DNA of 64,000 nt, taken from contig OZ024783.1 in assembly GCA_964017065.1 (NCBI GenBank), positions 5,401,399 to 5,465,398 of the forward strand, in the 5' to 3' direction. Shown here in pieces: positions 21,101 to 34,200 of the stretch. Positions within the stretch are counted from its first letter, which is position 1. The number at the start of each line of letters is the position of its first letter. A program made the translations under genes and the position numbers. The DNA is from Haliclona indistincta. Taxonomy: Eukaryota; Porifera; Demospongiae; Haplosclerida; Chalinidae. A model generated the notes under the pieces. That model worked only from the letters and a program-made list of their open reading frames with translations, had not been told where the DNA came from and ran no database searches.

Positions 21101-24100
21101 ACACTCAAGTCGGTCAATATGCCCCTCCCACTTCGAAAGTGAAGCCAATAAAGTGCAACGACCTCGTCAAATTTTGCTCAAAGTTAGTACTTTGGGGCTG
21201 GCTGCTGAAAAGTACACACAAATAGCAGTGGTTTTGGTGAGTGCAAAATGTAGCCCAGATCATAGAGAATGCACAAAAATGTGTTTGCGAGCACCCTGAA
21301 GCCATAAAATGTCCAAATTTTCTTGGCAGCCATTTTGTTTTTTCCTGAAATGTTGTGAAATTTGCACTGAAGCCATAGAAATACCATCACCATAACGTTT
21401 AGCACAGGGGGCGCGCCGAAAACCGGTCAATTTTTTGCGGTTATTTGTATTCTTCAATTTGGCTTAATTTTGGGATATTTTAACACTTTTTGATAAAGTT
21501 ATGGTGTCTGAAGTATGTATGTCGCCAAAAGGCGACATTAGGGGTTAAAGGGTTAAAGGGATGAAAGTGAACTGTGAGAGGGTCATAAGAATCAAAGAAC
21601 GATTATTTTCTTTACCTGTAGTACATAAGGTCCTAAGTTGACTTCTTCAAAGTAGCCAGGAGCAGCCGTGCTAGCAATGATAGCCTCCCATATTTTCACG
21701 TTAGTTATGGAGCGATAGTTCGAGGTGTCACTGGGATGGTGACGATAGTTAGTGAACAGAAGAGGCTCAATCACAGGATGATTAGCTAGAGTGGAGACAA
21801 ACGACATCTACAGAGAAAAAAGTGAAAGAATTTGTAGCAACAAAATACCATGTACAGAGTGTTGTAAAAATTAACTATGTCTAAGCAGACAATGTGCTTT
21901 ATGATGCCTCTATTGAATTTAACAAGAACATAACAATTAAATTCTTACAGACACATAAACTGCATTTTGGATGAGGAAATTGAAAGAAAATCAAGACAAT
22001 TGAAGATACCATAGCCTGTATAGCCACAGAAGAACATGATGAATCAATGGGAAGCCTTAGAGTACAAAGAAGTTTAAGGTGGCGGTGCACATAGTTAATA
22101 TTCAACACCCACGCAACGTGCATTTTTCTAATAGATACTTTATAAAATTATAACTACGGCGATTTACATAACAGTATTGCAATGATAATACATGAACTGT
22201 CTGTGGCTGTTATCTTGATTGTCGAGCAATAGATCGACGCGCTTCAAGCGCAGCAGCATACAGCAGCATCTTGCCCACAGATGTATAGAGCGAATTTCCA
22301 TAATATTATGGCCTAGATTTTTAAAAAGATTTTTTTCTGGTCTAGGCTTGCTGTTTTGCAGCATTAGCAAGGGAGTATCGAAAAATCGCTCTATACCTCT
22401 GTGCGCGCTGGAATTTGTAAGCTGTAAACGATTTTCCTTCCGGAGCAAGCAAGCCAAACTGGAGGTAACAGCCACAGACCGGTCTTTACTGGGCAAGCTC
22501 ACTGCTCAACGTTAGCTAATACTTAGTGACTGAAACTTGCTATAATCGATTTTTATCGATAGACAAAACAAAAATTAATGCATACTGGAGCACGCCTGTA
22601 CAAAATACCATTGTACAGAAAATAAAGCTACTAGCAAAGTTATGAATCTCATTAAATTGACGCACCGCCAACTTAAGCTTAGGGCTTAGGCACTGATTTC
22701 ATATTACCATCAACTCGGTTTTTTTCATGCCACGATCGTTCAAAATTTAACCTCAATATTGAAGAAATCAGCTCTATGGTACAATGTAAGCGATGCATAA
22801 GTAACTTACTCTTGGAATACCAGAGTAACCAGATGATTCAAACATCGGAAGATCAGAGAGAGGCACATCACGAAGTAAACGCTGCAAGAGAGAAGAATCG
22901 TAGAACGATTGATTAAGAAATAGTTGTCCCAGGCCTAGTAGATTGTTGCGGCTAAATATTTTCCCACTAAAGTCCTTGTAGTTCTGCACGGCTTCGTCAA
23001 TCTCCATCTGTCTCATGAAGAGCATGGCAGCAAGCAGGGCCCCAGTGCTAGTTCCACATACATAGTCAAACAGTTTGTGAATCTTCTGGCCGCACTCCTG
23101 TTCCAAGTGCTTCAGTAACAGTACCGGAATCAGTCCTCTAGAGAAAGGAAAGCTTACTTATACAAAATGTTATTGTGCAGTTGATTTTCCTGACAGGCCA
23201 ACAGAATAAAGTTTCGCAATACTGTATTCATGAGAGGTTTAAAATTCAAAAATCTATTATGCGGAAAATTTTAAACCGCTAAAAGATAAAATAATTTTGA
23301 CAGGTTTACTTTTAACATACCATAATAGCGGGAAATTTTCACAGGAGAAAATTTTCGCGAATGTGTGAGATAGAGGATTTGCGAATAATAATTTTCGCGA
23401 ATCAGCGCTATTGCCCTTATCTTTGTCAACAAAAACAAGACATTCATGGATAATATTTTCGCGAGTAGCCTGTAATTCGCGAAATTTGCGAAAACTTTCT
23501 CTCGAAAAAATTTCCCGCTATACGGTAGATGCTTTGAAGCACAATGAGGTTTTGTGTCAAATGACAGACATACACTGTAGCACAGTGACACCTTTAAAGC
23601 TTATACAGGTTTCAATGGCTGCTCTTTTAGCACCTACTGTGTTTACAATAATACACTAATTACAGGGGCTACTACTCACCTAACCCCTCCACCATCAATG
23701 GATAGAATTCTCAGTCCCTTGCCTTTACAGTCAGGCACATGACCCAGCAACGCCAGGGCAATGTTAGCCTGTTGAACAAGCTCCTCGTGTCTACTGCATC
23801 TCTTTACCTCCTGCAACCACGGGACCAAGCCGGTCTTCCAGGCGTCTTCTGCAACGATAGGGTGCTCGTGGATGCACACGACTAGCTGTCGCATACGGTC
23901 TAGTTGGAGAAGGCTGACATTCTCGTCTGGTTGGTTTTGCGTCAAACTGGTTGTCAGCTCGATCAGGCGCTTCGAGTAGGCGGCAGAATCCCCGGCAAAC
24001 TGAGAGATGCTGCAGATGGGCTGCTTTGTCATCTGTCGAGTGAAAAGAGGTTTTCGCGGTGTGATCAACTGCGCGGGTAACTGGGTAGCGTTCTCGCAGA

Positions 24101-24230
24101 CATATCTGGAGGCCGTGTGTAGCGATCTGACTCGCGTAGACAAGTTTCTTGTCGCCTCGCCGAAGGAGCGCATCTCTGGAATTCGGAAGCTGTCACGCTG
24201 GACCCCGCCCACGACAACGCCTACTTTCAC
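18198..24230 (-). CDS. PNPLA8: Calcium-independent phospholipase A2 gamma-like patatin protein
   Basis: Six exons: 23680-24230, 22810-23137, 21616-21807, 19722-19944, 19540-19672 and 18198-18348, totalling 1578 nt (525 residues) with all phases consistent. Patatin features: the oxyanion Gly-rich loop ILSIDGGGVRG (about 178-185), the nucleophile elbow GTSTG with Ser214, and the catalytic Asp in DGGLLANNP (Asp358). The family hydrolyses acyl chains of membrane phospholipids, with roles in mitochondria and peroxisomes. The N-terminus is Arg/Ser-rich with few acids, compatible with mitochondrial import. It is shorter than the vertebrate enzyme, mainly in the N-terminal region. The start is set by the first Met after the divergent promoter. 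Four small transposons lie in its introns. The stop is at 18198. Confidence 0.92.
20507..20956. mobile_element. TTAA-type element, copy 3, truncated by copy 2
   Basis: Shares ATTTTAACCTCGTAA.TGCTGACC, CCCCTCCCACTTCG and TTTGGGGCTGGCT blocks with the neighbouring copy. Its right terminus is missing: the sequence GATGCCAAATGGCGGC runs straight into the TTAA and left end of copy 2. The left end is approximate. It lies in an intron of the phospholipase gene. Confidence 0.6.
20961..21552. mobile_element. TTAA-flanked inverted-repeat element, copy 2
   Basis: Starts CCCTTTAATTACT, ends AGGGGTTAAAGGG, with TTAA at 20957-20960 and 21553-21556. Same family as the element at 16581-17184. Intronic in the phospholipase gene. 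Confidence 0.7.
22078..22672. mobile_element. Second type of TTAA-flanked inverted-repeat element
   Basis: The termini GGTGGCGGTGC and GCACCGCCAAC are inverted and flanked by TTAA (22074-22077 and 22673-22676). An internal inverted block (ACAGATGTATAGAGCGA near 22275; TCGCTCTATACCTCTGT near 22385) is also present. Kolobok- or piggyBac-like by target site only. Intronic. Confidence 0.6.
23319..23526. mobile_element. Small inverted-repeat element (TAGCGGGAAA family), copy A
   Basis: The ends read ACCATAATAGCGGGAAA and, inverted, ACCGTATAGCGGGAAA. The interior is rich in TTCGCGAA. It is homologous over its length, in opposite orientation, to the element at 25651-25845. Intronic in the phospholipase gene. 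Confidence 0.65.
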
Positions 24231-24302
24231 ACCAGAACGAGTCTTGCTGGAACAGGAACTCGACTGTACGCAAGAACTGGGCGGATCTCTAGCGCGTGCA
24301 GC
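24231..24302. promoter_or_regulatory. Bidirectional promoter region
   Basis: Only 72 bp separate the start codons of the PNPLA8-like gene (-) and the STI1/DP-domain gene (+). No TATA box was seen. Both 5' UTRs and core promoters must fit in or overlap this space, unless upstream non-coding exons exist. Confidence 0.55.
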
Positions 24303-26343
24303 ATGTCTTCAGAAGATGGTAAATCCTCTTCCCTTTACTCAGAGCTGTCTCTATTCAAATTCTTTTCTTCATCTCTCAACACGTACAGATAATGTTCCAC
24401 CTCTGGAGGACATGAGTGACTACCTTCAACAGCTAAAAACTAAACAGAGCCCACTAGACCAGTTACCCTCAAAGAAACCGACAGAGAAAAAGCACATTCC
24501 AACTGTAGACTCGTCACTCCTGGAGCTTGAAAACAGAGAACATCAATCATCAAAAAATCTTCTTATTTGTGATGAAGCCAAGCGCCCGGCATCGAGCAAT
24601 TCTTTAAAACAAAGTCATAGTCAGACCAGTGAACCACAATCTTCTACTAGTACTGGATCAAAATCATCATCTGCCTCTGCTTCGTTTGGTGGAATGAAGA
24701 AAGGTTTTCTTTTTGGTTCAGGGAGCAAACCGCAGAAAAAGGCAGCTCCCACAAGCAGCAAGAAGACACAGAGTAATGGGAACAGTACAGGAGCTTCGTC
24801 TGGAGCTGGTGCAGGGAGCAAGGAGGAGGAGCAGGTGCCGTTTTTAAAGGCACAGCACCAAGAGAAGCAAGCAGGAATGAGACTGGACGAGGTTCAAGAA
24901 GAAATGAAGAAAGCATATCCTCTCCTGCAAACACAAGGTACGTAGATACATGTATTAAATGAATTTGAACTTATACTAGAGTTGACTTATAGTAGAAATA
25001 CGGAACGTGGACACCATTGGGACCAACAAAAATTGTCCATTATAGAGAGGGTGTCCTCTGGTCAGGGGTTTATTATACATTATGTGGGTTATAAATATTT
25101 TGGGATTCAGTAAGTGTCTGTTATAGAGGGATGAGGGGTGTCCGCTAAGAGGGGTTCCACTGTACATGCTTCCTGTCTTTGAATGGAACATAACTGTTCT
25201 TCTACATAAATTTAGCAGATACCAAAAATTTCTCTAAGGCTGGCATTAATTTTGTTAATGTATTGCAAATAATATACATGTAACACCTTAATGAATCAAT
25301 ATTTTTAAAATGATAAATTGTTTGGTTTTAATTTTTGTTACATGAACATCATTCTTTATTATTTATTGTAGACTGGATTTCTGATGATCTTCTTAGCAAG
25401 ATTTCACAGAACCCTGTTCTCTCGAATGCGTTTCAAGACCCCGCACTACTTCAGACTCTTCAGCAGTTTCATCAGAACCCTGAGGAGACCATGGCTCGGG
25501 CTCAGCACAACCCTGAGATGCGCACATTCTTGCAAGAGTTCTGTAGCTTGATGGGCGATCACTTCACTACTCTTGCCGACAAAGAAGACAAAGCGAAGGG
25601 TAAATATGTCTCGGAAATCTCAGAAGCAGCATCTTCAGGTACACTGTGCTACCGTATAGCGGGAAAGTTTCGAGGGAGAAAATTTTTGCGGATTACAGGC
25701 TATTTGCGAAAATATTATCCGCGAATGTCTTGTTTTTGTTGACAAAGATAGGGCAAAAGCGCTGATTCGCAAAATATTATTCGCGAAATGCTCTTATCTC
25801 GCACATTTGGGAAAGTTTTCTGCCGCAAAAATTTCCCGCTATAAAGGCACATCATTATTATAAGTCATGAGGAATGTCTTCAAATTTACACAAGAAAATT
25901 GATACCATAAAATTTTGTATAATTTTGTGTTCTGATTAGATTCATGGATGATTTTGTACTTTCGGATCACCCACAGTACATGAAATTTTTCTTGCGCGAA
26001 TTTCTTTATACCTATTTGGAGTGAAATTACTTCAACTGACGTCTTTATAAATGTCCGTGTGTACGCTAAATTTATTCATTTTTATGGTTCTAGAGGAACA
26101 ACAGATGAAGGACTTACTGAGCATATCAGCTGTACGGGAAGCACTGAGTGACCCTAACATACAGACTCTAATACAGCTGCTCCGGACAGAGCCTGACAAA
26201 GCTCAAAGGTAAGGTTTTATTATTTACATGTGACGAAAATAAATTCATCAATTTTTAGGTTTTTACAAGACAAGCCTTCTGAGTTTCACGATCGTGTGAA
26301 GGTGCTTGTTGACAATGGACTTCTTGCACTGCAGGGGAAATAA
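24303..26343 (+). CDS. STI1/DP-domain protein (putative chaperone or ubiquilin-type adaptor)
   Basis: Five exons: 24303-24318, 24389-24937, 25372-25599, 26094-26208 and 26259-26343, totalling 993 nt (330 residues). The tiny first exon (MSSED) joins DNVPPLEDMSDYL through a GT-AG intron. The middle (about 70-150) is low-complexity Ser/Gly/Lys-rich with MKKGFLFGSG. The C-terminal half has two STI1-like helical repeats (KISQNPVLSNAFQDPALLQT and the region around AVREALSDPNIQTLIQLL), the kind that bind hydrophobic client segments in Hop/Sti1 and ubiquilins. No TPR, UBL or UBA domain is seen, so it is not Hop or ubiquilin itself. Likely cytosolic. The ortholog name is not recognised. Confidence 0.85.
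24991..25162. mobile_element. TA-flanked MITE with CAGTGGAACC-type termini
   Basis: The right end, reverse-complemented, reads CAGTGGAACCCCTCTTAGCG; the left end GTAGAAATACGGAACGTGG is a diverged match up to a shared GGACACC. TA lies on both sides. Tc1/mariner-like by target site. In intron 2 of the STI1/DP gene. Confidence 0.45.
25651..25845. mobile_element. Small inverted-repeat element (TAGCGGGAAA family), copy B
   Basis: Starts ACCGTATAGCGGGAAA, ends TTTCCCGCTATA. Homologous to copy A at 23319-23526 but inverted. In an intron of the STI1/DP gene. Confidence 0.65.
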
Positions 26344-26696
26344 ATGATCTGGTATTTGCTAGTGTTCAGATTATGGTTACAATCACTTATCTTTATTATT
26401 AAATTTGTAACATACTTGATTGCTATAAATTTATGGTAATAACCTAGTTCAGTTCCGCCATGATGTCATCCAAGAAAGCGTAACGATCGTCTAAATTCAT
26501 TGGTATAAATGAACAGTCTATTGACACACATGTGTATCATCGCTTGCATAATATTATAGATGTCAGAGCTTAGCAAGGCATTGATTGGGCTATAAGATTC
26601 GAATAATTTTTATGACAAAAATTTGTATAAAATTTTTTACAATTACAAATTTTTACTATTGCAGTTACAAATTTTTACAATTACAATTTTTTTTGA
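26344..26696. other. Short intergenic gap between convergent genes
   Basis: Holds the 3' ends of the STI1/DP gene (+) and the LRAT-like gene (-). Near 26600-26690 there is a run of repeated AAATTTTTACAATTAC-like units. Nothing else recognised. Confidence 0.5.
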
Positions 26697-27583
26697 TCAG
26701 TCTCTCATGTACATGTGTGCTGTGGTATCAGTATTATTAGTGGAGGTCATAAAACCATGTGAGGCAATGTAGACAACAAGTTGTCGAACATACTTGGGTG
26801 AACTAAATATCATTTTCGGTGGAATGACGAAATCAGTAACAATGTCTACCATACTTCTTCCGTGATTTGTCTGTTTTGAACTAAATCGACCCGTCCTGCA
26901 GAAATGGGCAAAATGTTCACAGTTGTTTGAGTACAAGTGATACGGGCCGTGCTCTTTGATCCACAGATGAGGTTTGTGCAAGTACGTTTTGGCTATTTCC
27001 ACAACAGTCTCTGGCTTATGACAACTGACCAAACTACCGTAAGAAGTACCAGCACGTTTCTTAAAGAATTGAGTTAAAGGAGGAACACCGTAAGCGACTA
27101 GTCTAACTGTTTCACCATCTAGAAAGTGTCTCAATGAGGAAGCCTGTTTGAATTTCTATTGCTGGTTGCTTTGTCTCCAGGGAAATGAATAACCTCAGCA
27201 TCATCTTCTCCGATGTATATTCCATGGTGGTCATGCAGTCCACAGTCTCTGTGAGCATAGATATGGTCGCCTGAAACAAGATTATCAGCATTCACTTTGT
27301 GACTAAATAAATGCACACGATCCGCTGAGTTATCAGGATGCCCTTCTGGTTCAATTTGCTGCAAGAAGAAAGCTGTTTGATTAATGCTGGAATGGAGAGA
27401 CTCCTCAGTTAATCTCACTTGTATTTGATGGAAATAGCGAACAGATGATAAGGAAAAATGAGATTTCAGTGACTGTATACTACGAGAGTTTGAGAATTGC
27501 TGATACCAAGGAGCGATACAATCACAGCTAGCTAGACTATACCGAGGATATCTCCAGTACCTTATCATGCTTGTTACAAACAT
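26697..27583 (-). pseudogene. LRAT-family (NlpC/P60-like) gene with a frame break
   Basis: Two overlapping minus-strand frames give one domain: the upstream frame (27131-27583) holds SGDHIYAHRDCGLHDHHGIY and VIHFPG, the downstream frame (26697-about 27150) holds FLDGETVRLVAYG and YHLYSNNCEHFAHFC. In the LRAT family the His and the Cys of NCEHF form the thiol catalytic centre, acting as acyltransferase or phospholipase; both are present here. The switch occurs near 27140-27160 without splice signals, so a one-base indel is the simplest explanation. The first 60 residues are not recognised. It could be a pseudogene, an allele or a sequence error. Confidence 0.75.
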
Positions 27584-28208
27584 AATGTTAACTACTTGTC
27601 TCTCTTGTAAATAATGCTTGTTTACTAGTCCAGTCTGCCAGCAAGTACATATATCATTCTATACTAGTGATTGTACTGCATACATTTCAGTGTACTATGC
27701 ATGCTTATAGACTTCAAGCTTGTGTAGTACTTGGAACCATTTCAAGATCACTTGTGCTACAGTGCATAGTGTATGGTGGTTTGTTAAGCTCCAGATTGGG
27801 CACTTGAAAAAACTGCGCACATGATAACTATTATACTGAACAAAACAGGCTTTGCCTAAATTTTAGGCTGTAATTAGCGTTGGCCTTGTCACTCACAAAA
27901 TAGAACTTGCATGCTTATTGCAAAATTATTATGTGCAGTAACTCTTTCTTTAGAAATTATATTATCGAAAGATTTGGAAATGTTATCTAGAGGCAATAAA
28001 TTTTCTATACTTATACTTGACTCAAGTTAAACATGCTAACTCAACACATGCATGTACTCCAATTTTTACAAAGCTGCTTGCTTTCTTGTTCAGGTACCAG
28101 CTTTGCATTAATTAATAATAAATTATTATAAAATGACTTAAATAACAACCATTTCAAACATTACAATAAAATAATTATGATACTAAAAATATGTTTATTG
28201 TGCTTTGT
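27584..28208. other. Intergenic region upstream of the LRAT-like gene
   Basis: AT-rich; no gene seen. It includes the LRAT-like promoter side and the 3' end of the IPT receptor gene. Confidence 0.5.
28194..28199 (-). promoter_or_regulatory. Polyadenylation signal of the IPT receptor gene
   Basis: AATAAA on the minus strand, 9 nt past the stop codon at 28209, implying a very short 3' UTR. Confidence 0.55.
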
Positions 28209-31200
28209 TCATTTTCTTCCAAATGACAGCTTTCCTTTAAGACCTCTTGGTTTGGGTTGTGGTGCTTTTTTAGGCTTACTCTCCTCGATCAATGTAGCAT
28301 TTGCACTGCCTGGTAGTTCTTCATATAGTTGCTCTTCTTCTGGTAGACTTGTGACGCTTTGTGGTCGTACTGGGGACGGGATGGGAAGACTGGCTACTGA
28401 GGCACTTGATGGCGATGTGGGTGGAGCTGGTAGAGGAGTATTAGAGAGTCTCTTTGGTATTTGCTGTGGGCGAGGCGGTAGCACAGGAGGATTCTGAGCT
28501 GGCTTATCTGGTAATGGAGGTGATGCTGTCATTTTCAGGTACTCTTTGGCAGCCATTGTTGCATCGTCTGTGTCTTCGTAAACATCATCTATATGTGAGA
28601 CGAGTGGTTCAGTGTCCTTTATTGGGCTTGATGCTTCCGTGTCGTCATACAGATTCTCCTCCTCTTCCTCGTGCCCTGGTAGTGTTGGCGGTGGAGGTAA
28701 AGGATCGCTGATGTCAGATGAAGGACTAACTGATCTTCCTGGAAGATCCACGTATCTGTTAGATACAACTTCGGTATCATCATAGATGTTTTCTTGAGAA
28801 AGTGATACGCCTCCTTCCAGCTTTTCTGGTAATTCATGGTTATCTTCTGCGTCAGAGTTTGCAGTAGGATTAACAATGACGTCATCATTACCTTCGTCAG
28901 GTTTTGCCGGTACAGGTGGGAGTGGTTTTTCTTCTGCATCTTCCTGTTTTGTGGATGGTTTCGGTGGGCGTGGCGGAACGGGTTCTAATGAGATAACTTT
29001 TGATGGTGAATCTTGTTCCAGTGCTTGATCTGAATCTGGTGATTCCGGTTCCGGGAATGGCGAACTAGGCGGAGTTTGTATTTCCATTTCTGTATAGTTT
29101 TCTTCTGGTGGAGGACCGTCCATTTCAGCATAAGTTTCCTCTAGCTCAATTTTTTCCTTTTCTTTCAAAACCGGCATCTCGTATGGTTGCGGTTTCTTGG
29201 TAGGACTTTGCATGAGTATGTATTCATCTGGTGGTGGCACTCTACTTGACTTTCTCTTTACCTCAGGTGATTCAGAGCTCCAAAGAACATCCGAATTGTC
29301 CATTTCAGGAATATCAATACGTGTTGATTGCTCTTTTTGTTCAAGGACCAGACCACCTTCTATTCCAATATGCTGTGGTATATAGTTGTCTTTGTTATTG
29401 AAGAAGATTTTCCACACGAGAATAGCAGACACTGCAACAAGAGCAATAAAAAGGAACAGAATGATGATTATTACCAGTGCTACTGTTCCAGCACCAGCGC
29501 CAAAGGCTTGCTGTTGAGGTGAAAACTCATTGCAATCACTCGGTTGTGGTCCAGTGCAGTCATTTGTGCACTGGCTGCTACAAGGCATGCACATTCCTGT
29601 GCGAAGATCAGCGTAGAAGTAAGTGTTATTGCTTGGATTGTCAGGACATTGCATTACGCACTGTCCTCCATATCGGGGCAAAAACTCTGACTCGTCCTGG
29701 TTGCTGCCAGTGAAATTTCTACACATCATGCAGTTAGCAGGAGAAGGACCAGTGCAGCCCACAGCAAGGGAGCAGAGAGGACTACACTGCTGACAGACCC
29801 CTGTGGTGACATCTTGGAAGAGTGATCTATAGGCTGCGTTCGGGTTGCAGTCTGGTACGCAGATTCGGCTACCATTGCTGTATGCTATTGAAGCGGCTGA
29901 GCAAGCTATACACTGCGACGCCATTGGTCCGGTACAACTGTCTCGGCACTCTGGATTGCATGGCCGGCAAACTTTATTCGTATCAACATAGAAATTCCTT
30001 GGGCAAGACTCAACACAGATGTCCTGCGTACTGGTATTAGCTAACATGCTGGAACCAGGTAGAGTAAAGTTGGAACATTGATTGCAGTCTGCTGCACTAG
30101 ATCCAGTACAGCCCTGCATGAACTCACACTGGGCGCTGCAAGAGGTACAAGTACCCCTGTCATTGAAGGTCCCAATCGGACACTCGCTGGTGCAGAGTCC
30201 ATTGTGAGCCACATCTCTGCATCTGGTACAGTCCGTGATGGTGTTGCTAGATCCTGAGCAGCCTAAATTCGGATCACACTCTTCGGCACAGTTTCGACAG
30301 AACGTTACATTGCTAAGATCTGTTTCTTCATACTGATTGCTCTCGCATGATTCAACACACTCCTTATCAGTAGTAGACAGGGTGGGGCATAGCTCAACAC
30401 ACTGGGTCTGTGTTCCGTTTTCAATTCGAAAGTTTCTACAGTCAAAGCAGTCGAACTCTGTTGGTCCTCGGCACTGCTGGCACTCAACATCACAGGGCAT
30501 GCATGAGTTGGTGTTTCCAAACTCGCCTGTAGGGCATTCACTGATGTATGTCCAACTGTTGTCTGCAATAGTCAGAGCACCAGTGTTTGCCTCGATGACT
30601 ATATCGCCAGTAAGCTCTGCTCCATTGTCATTGAACCCGGTTGTAAATGTTACAATCGTGTTGTTGACGTTGCTGTAGTCTATCTCTCTAGTTGCAATCC
30701 CGGCAACAGTGACTTGTGTCACGTTAGTCCCTCCTCCTAGTAAGTTGATTCCTGTGATGGTAACAGACATACTTCCAGTGCCATTAGCAGGACTGACAGA
30801 GGTGATCATTCCTGGAGTCTGATAGGTCCAGGTTGCCTGACTTGTAAGGTTTCCACCATCGGATGATATTAGTGTGATTGAACCGTTTGTGAGATTACTG
30901 CTAAATGGTTCGCCGGCTCTAAACACTACTTGTGTTGGTGAGCTTGTTACTATTTCGAATGCAGTGATTCCACCAATTGATGCCTCTTGCACCGACGAGG
31001 CTCCGGCTGTCAGATCTGTGCCAGAGAGTGTGATTCTAGTACCGTACTGTCCAGTTGAAGGTGTGACAGAGGAGATGATACCATATCTCACATAGGTCCA
31101 GCCGTTCACTCGAGTGACCTGAGCTCCTGTGTCAGCTGTCAAGACGATATCTCCCATTACTTGACCAGACACACTGTCTGCATTTTCCCCAGCCATGAGG

Positions 31201-34200
31201 ACTACTTCGGTGTTAGTTTGCGACATTATGTCTGCTTGCGTCCCAGCAATAGTTGCCGACTGGACCAAGTTCCCTCCTCCTCTTAAGCCACTACCACTCA
31301 GTGTTATTCTAGTCCCTCTCTGACCTTGTGAAGGTGTGAGCGTAGCAATGAAGCCTTCTTGAAGATAATTGAAGTTTTGAGTACTTTCTGTAACAGTGCC
31401 TTGGTTAGATTCTATCACAATCGTGCCTTGAAATGCACCTAATCGTGTTGGTCTCTGAAGATTTGCTATTACGCTTGTTGAATTTGCAGACTCTATCTCA
31501 GCTTCTACTCCAGCTACCGTTATTCTTCTAATACCTTCTCCGTCATCAAATCTCACGCCAGTGACTGTCACTCTAGTTTCGTATTGCCCAGAAGATGGTG
31601 AAATACTGCTAATCGATCCTGGTTGCCGGTAAGCAAAGAGATTAGCTTGTGATGTCAGCTCAGCTTCTGTGTTAGCTATGATTCTTACAATCCCTGGGCT
31701 CTGCATGGTGCTTGCTCCTGCCCTGACTCGAATAAGAGTGTCACTGCTTATCAGAACATCTTCAGCCTGTATGCTATTGAGATAGACTGTACCGGCTTGA
31801 GCTCCTCCACCAAGCATATTTCTACCCGTGATTGTCACAATTGTTCCTCTGTTTCCAGAGGTTGGATCCACTGAAGTAATTTCACCTGGTGTCACATAGG
31901 ACCAACTAGCAGGAATGGTCACCTGTGCCCCTGTGTCTAGCATATAGACTGTATCTCCTGCAGTTGTGCTTGCTGCATTGAAAGCAGCTGCTGATGCAAC
32001 GATTTCAGTATTGCTCTGAGAAGTGATATTGTCAACTGCAACACCACTGAAGTTCATAGCAGATATGCTTGAACCTCCAGCTAGCAATCCAGTCCCTTGA
32101 ATAGAGACTCTTGTCCTGTACTGACCAGCTGTAGGACTGACTGATGCGACATTTAGCTGTAAATAAGTGAAGAGAATCTCTTGTGAGTTAAAAACAGCTC
32201 CGTCATCGAAAACGAGGACTATTGGTCCGGAAATGTTTGCTGCAGATGAGTTTAAGTTGTCTTCAATTCTTAACCTGAGCTCTGTATTTGACTGTGACAC
32301 TATGGCAGTGTTAATACCAGCTAGTGTTGCCGTAGCAACCTGTACTCCACTCGATCCTTGAAAATTAGTGCCCGAGAGAGTAACGAGAGAGTTGAAATAA
32401 CCCATCAAATCAGAGGAACCCGTTGTTATGGTTGTCGGCGACAAGTAAGACCATGCGCTTGGAATGGTTAGTACAGTGGAGTTCTGAAATGTGAGAGTGA
32501 TGCTACCAACTGGAGTAGAGCTGCTGGATGTGTTTGCAGCAACCGTCACTATTTTTTTGACTGTGGAAACTATTGTTCCTGCTATGTCTCCTAACTGAAC
32601 AGACTGTAGTGTGTATTCATTTGGGATTGCGCCGAGATTGATTTTGACAAGCGTCCCATTTCGGCCTGTCTGAGGCGACACCATGCTTGCTGTCAAAGCA
32701 GGTAGATATGTCCATGCGTTTCCACCTCGACCAATTTGACGGCTGTTGTTTGCTTGTACGACCACGCTACCACTGATGTCAGAGCCAGTTCCTGCGTCTA
32801 CCACTATCTCGGTGTCATTGGAACTCACAATCGTTGCTTGCACACCAGCTAGATACACAGATACAGGAGGAGCACCATTCAGTAGACCTGTTCCAGTGAT
32901 GGTAACACGGGAACCTGACCCACCAGCTGCTGGACTGATTCCTGTGACCATTCCAGCTGTTGCGTTGTATGTGAACATTCCTGACACAACAGTTGCTCCA
33001 TCGTCTGCTTCGATGAGCACTGGTAGAGGCGTGTTTGGTTGATCCAACTCATGATATGGTCCTGGAATTACCTTCAACTCAGCAGTGTTTGTCACTGTGG
33101 CAGAAAATGCTTCAGATTGACCGATGACTACTCTGACGTTTGTAGTACCCATTGGCACTAGCCTCTCTCCTGTAATGGTCACTGTATCTCCAGGATAAGC
33201 CATGGGAGGTTGGATGGAGTTTACCAAACCTGGTTCCTCATATTGCCAGGCGTTTGACAGCTCGAGGTACGCACCTGAAGAAGAAGTGACCCTTGCACTA
33301 TCCAAGCTGGTTTGTGGTGATACGCCAGCTCTTACTCTGATGGAATTTGGTGACAATACTTGAATATCCGTTGCCTCGATACCAGCAAGTGTAACCTGAT
33401 CTACTGTGTTTGTAGAATTTGGTGGTCCTAGCAGATTTACTCCAGTTATCGTCACCATGGTTCCGTTCACTCCTGAGCTGGGAGAGATTGAGTTTAAGGA
33501 GGCATTATAGTAGGACCACACAGTTGTTGACATGCTGGTAATCATTGGTCCTGAGTCAACCGTGAGCTGTACCGGACCTGTTGCAGCTGAAGAGATGTAT
33601 CCTGCTCTTACCACTACAGTTGAGTTTGTACTGGACACCACTGTTGCTGAGACACCAGCTAAAGTCACACTTGTCACTTGACCTCCGCTGCTGCCTAAGA
33701 GATTGGTACCAGATATGGTGACCATGATTCCTTTCTGTCCAATGCTGGGGGTGATGGAGGTGATAGAGCCAAGTTGGCTGTAGCTCCAGGAGGCATCAAC
33801 CGATACTATTGATCCTGTGTCTGAGACTATCTCCACTCTTCCTGGTGTCGCGGAATCAGCCGCTTGCTGTGCTACGACAATGATGCTTGTGTCAGAAGTT
33901 GACGATACATTCGCAATCACTCCGTCTAGTCTGACAGTAGAAATCGATGCCCCTCCTCCGAGAAGGCCGGTTCCTTGTATAGTCATCCGTGTTCCGATTG
34001 TGCCGTTTTTGGGTGAAACAGATGTGATCGATCCTGCTGTGTTGTACTGGAAGGCAACGTCTGTGCTGTTTATAAATGCACCAGATGACAAAGTTATTTC
34101 AACCGAACCATAGTTCGGCATAGACGTTGACGCTACCACCTGTATCTCGGTGTTGCTTGGAGATCCAGACACTTGAGCCAGTACTCCGGCTAGACGCACA

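Noticed and set aside
24621..24934. Minus-strand open frames over the STI1/DP gene
   Set aside because: Antisense of the Ser/Lys-rich coding exon.
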